Assembly (NCBI GenBank): GCA_018814505.1
Contig: JAHIZQ010000029.1
Location: forward strand, 1 to 10,481
Origin: Candidatus Omnitrophota bacterium
Lineage (GTDB): Bacteria > Omnitrophota > Gorgyraeia > Tantalellales > Tantalellaceae
Direction: 5' to 3'
DNA: 10,481 nucleotides
A model generated the notes under the pieces. The model saw only the letters and a program-made list of their open reading frames with translations. It did no database searches and was not told the origin of the DNA. Below are positions 1 through 9,000 of this stretch, piece after piece. Numbering within the stretch: the stretch's first letter is position 1; each line of letters begins with the position of its first letter. A program made the translations under genes and the position numbers.

Positions 1-75
1 AGTAAAAGCGTTCTAATTAAGTTAACCGCGACAGTTCTTGTTCTAGTTTTTTCCTTTCAGACTACTCTTGGTGCG
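1..75 (+). other. Signal peptide (N-terminus cut by window edge)
   Basis: Codons 1-25 give a short basic stretch (Lys2, Lys7), then a hydrophobic core rich in Leu and Val (about residues 8-19), then a polar TTLGA segment. The arrangement n-region, h-region, small residue at -1 matches a Sec signal peptide, with a plausible signal peptidase I cut after Ala25 (LGA|NG). I see no lipobox Cys and no twin Arg. The initiator codon must be a few bases upstream of base 1. This implies that the whole giant protein crosses the inner membrane, which is striking for domains derived from cytoplasmic glycolytic enzymes. The feature is seen in the sequence; the cleavage site is inferred. Confidence 0.8.
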
Positions 76-3000
76 AACGGGGTAGTGCCTCTGGAAAATA
101 TTTCCGCCGAAGTGGGCAAGACGCTTCAGGTGCAATCGTCATATAAGCCCATTGGTGGCGTTGATCTTGTATATCGGCATCTTATCTCAGCTAATTTAAA
201 AGTTTTTCTCAAAACGACAAACGTAGATGTCGCGGAAATAAAATATAGAGTCAATCAGATTCTTGAGAATAGGAAAGAAAAAGAAACTGTTACAGATGAA
301 AAAAGTGGCAGGCGGATTCTTTATGATCATTCCAGTTCATTAAAACGCAAAGAAGGAGAAAATTGGATATTGCCGTGTTTTGTCGTTGGTGAAAATGATG
401 AAATTATTGGGGGACCATACGAAGCGGTTATTAAACCTAATGGTGATGTTGATACACGAATTTCCTCAGATGAACAGGATCAAAAAAAGCCGTCTAAAGC
501 TTTTGGTCATGTTGGTGGGGACGCGCCAAAGTATGAAGTTAAGCCGGATGATATAGAGCTTAAAGCAGGTGTTTTTTCTGCAGGAGAAAGTCCAGAACAA
601 AGCGCTTTTAGTTTTAGAGAACGTCCGGATTTAACGGGACTTTTTAATGAAACTTTTGGAGCTTTGAAGCTTTTAGTCGAAGAAAATAAACGATTGCTAT
701 CACATTTTAACGAAATATTGAAAAGAGAAGAGAACAAATCTCTTGACATTATTTTTAACGATGATTTAGCTAATATCAATTCATTCCGGAGAGGAAAGTC
801 TATTGTTTTTAATGGTAATTTTGTGCGTAGCCTTTTGGCAATGTATTCCGCGGAAGAAAAATATAAATGGTGGGCAAAATATATTCTTATGCACAGAATG
901 TTACATGAATTAGGACATACGCTAACACAGAAGTCTTTTTGGAAAGAAGTTAAAGAAGAGCAAAGTCTTGTTAAGATAGACCTTGTCTTGTATGATCAAT
1001 TAGAACGAATAGGAATACAAAAGGACGTTATCAACGCGGTTTTTGAAGATAGTTTTCTAAAAAGAGAAATAAGGTTTTCGTCAGGATATTATTTCAAGTT
1101 TCTGAAAGTTCTTTCACTTTTAGATAAAGAAACGCAGGATAAAGTTATTGCGTTTTACGCGGCGCATCCCGATATCACAAGAGATAAAATTAATGAGTTG
1201 ATTTTCTATTTAACGTCAGATACGGGAGAGGATGTAACAGACGGTATACACAAGGCGGTAATATGGGAATACATAAATAGAGAAGAAGCGAAAGATATAG
1301 CGAAAAGTCATTTTCAGGTGGCTAGCCCCATGACGTCATCTGTGTTACAGGGTGCGAGGACCGGAGAAGTTTCTGTTCAGGACATAAATGATGCGGGAGC
1401 AGATTACGTTGTCATTGACAAATGTGGTGCCGGAGAATCAGATCAAACTATGCGTGAAAGAATAAGAATGGTTTTCGAAAAAACCGATAAAAAGGTAGTT
1501 ATGCGGTTGGATGTTACGGGTAGGTCACTTGACCCGTTTGCGAATTGGATGGGTTCTCTTAAAGAACAATTACGTTGGATTAAACTCGAGCATATGAGCA
1601 GGCTTGTCATGTCTCTGGGAACAGATCCGAGTAAAGGGGAAAGCCTTACTGTAATGATTCAAAAAACAGATTTAGTTGCGGCGAAAATTCGTGAAGAACT
1701 TTTAAAGATTGTTGTTGAAAACAATGAATTGGGAAAAGAAGAAGCTTCTGAAAAGATAAATCAGGTGCGTATTATCTATGAAGTTGACGGGCATACAGCT
1801 GGGGTTCTTGCCGACAATACGATTTATCCGGAGGAATGTTTACCAGAAAATTTGAACGGAGTTTTTCTTATGACGGGAGTTTTTAATAACGTCGATGTTG
1901 TTAAAAAGATGCTTGTGAGAATATATCGTTTATGGCAGAAACAACCTAAGAAAACCGTATTTTGTAATCCATTGGTTATGTGCGATTGCCGGGAGGTATA
2001 TGATTTTGAACAAATTCATAAGAAGTTGTATCAACTTTCGCTTGGAATTAAAGATGATAAGGCAAAAAATTTAACTAGAAATTTTATGGAATATGTTGAT
2101 TTCGCGGCAATAGTGCCGTTTCTTCATTTAAGAAAAACTGCGTGGGAGACAGGTAAATTTGTTTATACGCCCAGTACTAAGACTTGGGAAGGCGCTTCTG
2201 TGAAACTTGCTGTTCAGAATCTTGAATCTTTGGATGAAGCCTATTTTGGAGAACTAATTCGCAAAAAAGTGACGCATGTAATACTGGGGCATTCTGAAAG
2301 GCGTAAATATCATGCGGAAAACAGTGAAAGTCTAGTTGAAAAAATAAAAGCCGTAGTTAAACATGGTATGGTTCCAATATTTTGTATCGGAGAGAAAGAA
2401 AACGAAATAAATAAATGGAAACAAGTTTTGGGTAAACAGCTTAACGACGTACTTTCTCATTTAACTCCGGACGAAATAGCGAGTCTCATAATCGCGCATG
2501 AACCGGTATACGCGATAGAGGGAAGCACTCCGGCAACGCCAAGACAGATTCAAACTACAGCGGAATTTATCCGCAATAAAGTTTTGAAAAAATTTGTGTC
2601 AGACGCAAATGTAAGAAATTCCATTCGTATAATTTACGACGGAAGCGTGAAGGGTTCTAACGTATACGAGATTATGGGGAACGAAGGAAGAATAAAACCG
2701 GCAATGCTCAAAGCGCTTAAGGGTATGTGGGATGTTATTGGAGCTTTGGTTGGAGGTAGGAGTTTAACGGAAGACTTTCCGAAAATTTTTCAGCGTGCCG
2801 CGGATGTATGTAAGCGACTTGGAAAACCCGCGCCTGTTATCGTAGCTAACTGGAAGATGGGTAAAACCAGTATGCAGGACGCGGAAGAGTCAATAAAAAC
2901 TTTTTGTGAAAAAGTAAAAAAGATTAGGCATGATGTAGAAGTAATAGTCGCGTGTAACCCTACGCAACTTACAGACGTGAGCAAAATGCTTTTTAGCGAG

Positions 3001-6000
3001 AATCAACCGGTTTCGCCCAACGCGCCGCAACTTATTGCGCGTGAAAAGTTTTTGAACAAAGAAGTCGCTGATTTTACAAGATGGATGTGGGAAAACGGGT
3101 TTGCTACAACGCCTGAATTTATTGATAAAGCTATTAAAGAGTTGCATAGACGTTACTCTGATTCTACTACAGAGCGAGAGTTTGAAAAGCACGGAATTTC
3201 ATGGTATGCGTTTTTACAACAAGCAGTTCTTTCATCTGTTTTTGTTGGAAAAGACATGATAAAGGCCGCCGAAGAGTTTTATGGTGAGAAAATTGGTTAT
3301 GCTAGGAGTGGTGCTCTATGTACAGAGATCGCTGAAAAATATAAACTTAACGCGTATGAAAGAGTTATTTTAACGTGGATCGAGCCCACTGTCAGCGTTG
3401 GAGCGTTTCATGAAGAGGTATTGAAAGAAAATAAAGGCACTCAGGAAAACAAAATATTGAATTTATGGAGATTTGCGGATATGGTGCAAAGACTGCCCTC
3501 TAACATGGGAAGAATGGTATATGACAAGACAGATGCAGAGACATCTTTAAAAGAATTCGCTGAAAAATTAGACGTTGGGGATGAGCTTATTGGGGATAAT
3601 CTTAAATTGATTTTAAAATATCTGGGTTGGGATAAAGCAATAGAAGTCAAGGTTTCGTCTGATGGAGAATGGTCTGTTCCAAACGGCATCAAGAATTTAT
3701 CTAAAAGCCAGGCAATTAAAGATAAAATGCTTGTGGATTTGTACCTTTTAATAAGAAACATAGATCGGTTCCAAGACAAAAAACGAGGTGATTTAGGTGT
3801 AAAGGGGAGATTTAAGTTTTTATTATACGGCCTAGCAGAATCAATTAAGTTTACTAATTTTACTAAATATGACGATATTGATAATGTGTTCGATAGCAGG
3901 ATAACGGGTTATTATTTCAAAGCTTCTAACTATTATCAAGATCGAGCGTCTAAAATGAAAAATGAAGATTATATGATCGATAGGGCCATTTCTTTAGCGC
4001 AAGTTCAATATGAAAACATGTTTAGAGGGAGTGTTTTGAGTAAAGAAAGAGCTGAGCTAAAAAATGTGATTGATACGTTAAAAGACGTTAAGGCTCAAGG
4101 CGGAATTAGCGCGTATGTAAAGTATAAAGTCAGGGACATTATTGCCGCGAAAAAAGCTGAAAAAGAGAAAAAGTATAATGCTGAGACAAGAAATAATCCA
4201 TTGTCCCACATAAGCGGAGTACCGTCTAATCCTTATAACGCGGATCCGGTAAAAGAAGTAGTGAATCAGATTCGCACTAATTTATATTTGCCGAATTTTT
4301 CAATGGATGCGGAGAATACAATTTATGCCCGGTTAGCGGCGCAACTTATAAGAAGATGGGTAAACGATTCTGCAAATATTAACATAATAAACGCTCGTAT
4401 TTATGGTATCAAAGAAAAGGATATCGGGTTATTCGTAAGGTTTTTGCAAAATAATAGTTACACAGGTAACGCTGATTTTACTGTTAATTACGAGGGGAGT
4501 AATTCTTTTACGATTCAAAGAGATGGAAGAGATATTGCTCTAGTAGATGTTTGTGAAAATTTTGATGGACACAAGGGAAAAGATTTGTCAAACCAATTGG
4601 TAGTGGTTTGTGACCGCACAAAATGCAAGGACAATGAATTAATGCTTAGTCTTGAGGGGTATACGGGAGGTATTCTTGTAGTTGATCCTGTAAATGACCC
4701 CAAAGGTAAGATAGTTGTAACGGGTATTAATGAGAATACCTGGATAAAAAAAAATGAACAAGTTTGTTATTACGCGTCAGCGTTTACAGACGCGGTTTCA
4801 CATCTTTTCAAGGCAATAGGAGAAAAGTATGGACTTAAGAATTCTTCTGTTTCATATTGCCGGCCCAGCATGGCTGGAGAATTAATCCCTTCTAATACGA
4901 ATGTTGGTGAAGGTCTTATTAGGTTATTGCCCAATTTGGGATTTTCCAAAAAGGGTCTAGAGGACAAAAAAGATTTTTCAGGTCAGATGTATGATGTACA
5001 AGTTAATCGTGGCGGTGCGGTAGCTCAGCTAAACCTGGATCTTGGCAAAGGAGTTACTAAGAAAGAGATACAAGGATTTTTAAGAAATCTTGCTTTTGAT
5101 CCTAGAATGAAAAACCGTGTTGTGATTTCGGAAGACATTAATTCTTTTCATTCAGTGAATGTTATGGGGAAAGAACCAGTACTTTTTATTGACGCGGGAA
5201 GCATAAGCATTAAAGACTATAGCACATTTCTTAGCTTAAGAGCTTGGATTCCTGAAGAATGGTCTTTGGCGCGCAGTATTACGGATTTAATTAAAAAAAT
5301 TGGAGTTAACAAAGAGCTTTCGCAGACAAAAAAGTGGAAAACTAAAGAAGAGCATAGAGAAGCTGTTAAAAATTCAGGAAATGGTCTTTCTTATGAACTA
5401 AAAACGGGGTTTTTAGACAAAATAGAAGGTAGCGGAGAAATAGAAACAAGTATTGAAACAATTATTAGGGATGGTGTAACAGTTCCCATTGTCCGATTAA
5501 AAGCGCGTAAAAGTTCAGGAATAAGATTGTTTCAGGATATGTTTAAAGCTATGTATGGTAATGTCCATTATGTGAGAGATACGGGGGCAAGAACACACGT
5601 GTTTAAGGCAGATACCTATCTCTTTAGCTCTCCTTATTATTCAGGACAGTATGTGAACGCGGGCAGAATAGATGCTGTTAGGGCAAGTGCAATAGTTGAA
5701 TTTGTACAGACCGAAAAAATGTTTCGCCGGGGATACCCTGTAATACCGCCTATAGGCGTTATTGTTATGGAAACGCCTGATGGGGGGGAAGAGTACTTTG
5801 TAATGGAAAAATACGTAGAGACTTTTACAAGGAGAATTAAACAATTAAAAAATGAATTTAACCCGTCAAAAGGTGAGGTATTGAGCCATGGGGTGAAACA
5901 GATTGTAGGTAAGATGCTTTTAAAATTATCAAGAGATCTAGGTGAATTTTGCAGGTTTTTACGCGCGACTGCTCCTACATTTTTTCAGATGGAAACTAAA

Positions 6001-9000
6001 GTAGTATCAAATGGCAAAGTTTACATGGATGATGTTCCACGGTTTCATATTAATCCGGAAATGGATACAGATAAAGAAAATCTTCGAAGAATAGAATCTT
6101 TTATATCTTCGAAGTTTGAAGAGCTTATGAAAAATATGCCCGAGAAACTTCTTATAAAAGCAAAGGAAGAGTTTAACAAGGGGCTTCGGACAGAAAAAGT
6201 TGTTATTCAAGGCGGAGAGAGCCCTGTTTCGCAGGCGCTTTATGCACAGCTTATAGGCAACATGGCAATAGATCCGCGTGCCATAATGATGGTGCGGTAT
6301 GATAAAATTCTTCATTATCAAAATGAAGAGTTTATACGTCTCCTTAGAGATTCACTTCCCGGTGCCGTAATAGAAGGGGGTGACACTTGGATCAGTATAA
6401 ACGGAAAACGTATTCAGGTTTTAAATAGCTCTGAGAATAAGCCTATAAATTCTGGAAAGTACGGGGCTGACACCGTGATTTATGACGTGGCTTGGAGCGC
6501 GAAAACTCAGGAGGAGGCGCTAAAGTATCTTCAAAACGGAGCTAAACGTGTAATTTTTGTCGGTGCGTCTAATGACGAAAAAATAAAAACATTTATTTCA
6601 GGTGTTACGGAAACGCTCGGAGCAAAAGACCACATTATAGCAACTGGTACCGCGCAAGATAATGCTGTGGCAACTGTTACGTCTATGCTTAAGAAAAAAT
6701 TTGATATAGAAGGTCAATCGGTTTTTATAAGCCGAAGTGTGTCTCCCGACCACACTGTGCATGACGGTTCAGGGTCAGGGACATATAAAAAATCAAGAGC
6801 TCCAATAGGTAACATTTCAGCGGTTCCCGAAGAATATGGTCAAGGTTTAAGTGATGAAGTAAAATCACTTTTGGGGTCTTCCTTAGGAGTTGAAGCTGAA
6901 ACAGGTACTTTAAAGGGTAATATAGCTTTCATTACACTGAAACTAAAAGAAAAAGCCGCTGGGCTGAATCCTGCTATTATAGAAGGACTTTTTGAACAAG
7001 CCGCGCGTGAGGGGAAACTAGAAATTAACCCGTTTCCAGTGCCTCTGGGGACTAATGATGTTGTCGGGAAAGATAAATTGGTTTTTGATCCTAATAGCGT
7101 GCAAATAAATGGCAATCTTCTTACTCTTGCGGTTGGGTATGATAGTGAACTGTTTCTTGCCGCGCAACTCAGGCGTTTAATTGAAACAGCGGATACTTGT
7201 GAAAAACCTAGCGAAGATTTTATTAATAACGTACAGGAAGAAATAACCCAAGCAAAGACAGAAAGCGAACAGAAGAAAAAAGAAAAAGAAAACGACAAAA
7301 AAACTGAAAAGCCAATCCAAAAGGATAAAAAAAGTGCATATGTTCCGCTTCCTTCTCCTGAAAAAACCGCGGTTAAACCGTGTCCTGAAGGAATGGAGTA
7401 TCCTGCAAAGGTGGTTTTGGATTTAGACGGGTTTACATTTGATAAAGGCAAAAGGTCTTCTATAAATCAGATGGCAACAGAGCTAATTTGGAAATGGATA
7501 GGTAATACAGCTGTGAGTCTTAGGGCTATTAATTTAGGTCATGTTGAGGTGCGGGAAAATGGTAAAGACGTAACTTTAAGGGAATTAGCGCGCTACCTTC
7601 AGAAAGAATTAAAGGATGGACCAGTTCGTGCCGAAATAAGTTATAAAAGAGGGTTTAGAAATGATTATGATGATAGTGAGTGGCACAATTTAGGACGTTT
7701 ATACATAAACGATCCGGATCAAAAAAATCCAATTAAGGTTTTTCGTTGTAATGAAATGAAAGACGAAGAAGATGAAAAGTGGTTTGATGAGAATTGTGAT
7801 TATGGTTTGAATCATTGGGTGATGTTGACAAATAAAAAAGATCCTTCTAAGCAATATCGTCCAAAATTTTGGAATTTGCATGTTATAAATCCCCAAGAAG
7901 ATGTGTGGCCGCCAAAAATGAATGTTTTTGCACCTTGTTGTTCTGAGAATGTATCGTATCATCCTTCTGTTACAACTTTGGGCGCAAGTAGAGCTATAAG
8001 CGCGATGTATGGCTATGATGCGGGGCTAAGGAATATTCAAGTTATTGCAGTTAGTCCGGAAAGATCCTCGGAAGTAAAAATTAAGGATAGTTTTATAACG
8101 AAAACAAACGAAGGCTTTACAAAAAATGATGGAAGTTTTGTTCCGTATAGAGTTCTTAACCTGGAAAGCCCAGTAAGGAAACAGGGTAATTTAATTAAAA
8201 TGACGTTTGAATTGTCTAAAAAAGCGTCCGTGGAAGAGATTAATAACTGTTTTAGGGAATCGGCGAATAAGCTAGGTCAAATGAAATACCTGGAAAAAGG
8301 TATGGGATGGACATCCATTGATATGAAAAATTGTGACGCGGCATGCGCTTTTGAAAGTGAACTTACGCAAGTAGATGGTAACCTGGCAACTGTCTACGTC
8401 TGGGCGAGTGAAAGTACTTTGGCGGGAATTGTTACTGATACCATCATTTTTGATGCATATGACATTCAGCGAGAGGATGAGTCTGGTGTGCGTATTCTCG
8501 AACTGTCTAAAACGAAAGAAGGTGGGACAAGGGGTAAGACCTTGAATTCAGCTCTTCAAAAAAACATGGGAAAGGGTCTTATATTTCTTAAACAGCCGAC
8601 AACCGCGCCGAACTCACTTCAGCTGGAAGAAAAAGAAATTATCCCTGAACTTGAAGGTAAACCTGCTACGGTTGTAGTTGCGGGTTCGTTTGGAAGAACA
8701 GGCAAGGGGTTTTTACGCACCATTCCGGGCGACAAAAACATAGACCTAAAAGCTGTTGTTTTGACATCTGTTAAGAACGTAAAGAAATACATTATCGGGC
8801 TTCGAAATGACACTGCTTATGGGCAGTTAGGGTATGAAGTTGAGTACGGTGGTATTGACCCTGAAAAAGGATGGCACTATATTTGGATGGGAAGTGATGC
8901 GATCGGCTGGAAAAAAGTATACGCGTTTGCTGAAAAAGATCTAGGAAAAGTGAAATTTAAAGAGTTAGGTGCTGAAGTTTATTTACATGCCACTGGTCGC

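Noticed and set aside
85..87. GTG as start codon of the giant gene
   Set aside because: The frame is open upstream and encodes a convincing signal peptide. I see no ribosome binding site just before it (the preceding bases encode LGANG).
2821..3000. A third, separate truncated TIM domain
   Set aside because: The NWKM-containing beta1-beta2 piece is better explained as the permuted end of barrel 2, because barrel 2 otherwise lacks a catalytic Lys and both TIM units then have identical strand order.
3052..4215. Phosphoglycerate kinase domain between TIM and GAPDH
   Set aside because: A PGK would be expected in a TIM-GAPDH fusion context, but none of its motifs (RxDFNVP, SHLGRP, GGAKVxDK, GGGDT/S) is visible in this region or elsewhere in the window.
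4746..4754. Run of nine A as a possible programmed frameshift or sequencing indel
   Set aside because: GAPDH-like unit A homology continues in the same frame on both sides, so there is no sign that a shift is used or that the frame is broken here.
6840..7451. 203-residue open frame on the minus strand, plus smaller minus-strand frames across the window
   Set aside because: They lie wholly inside the + strand frame, whose translation shows continuous GAPDH and TIM homology. The minus-strand products are low-complexity in Ser, Phe and Leu, as expected from the complement of Lys/Glu-rich codons, and match nothing I recognise.
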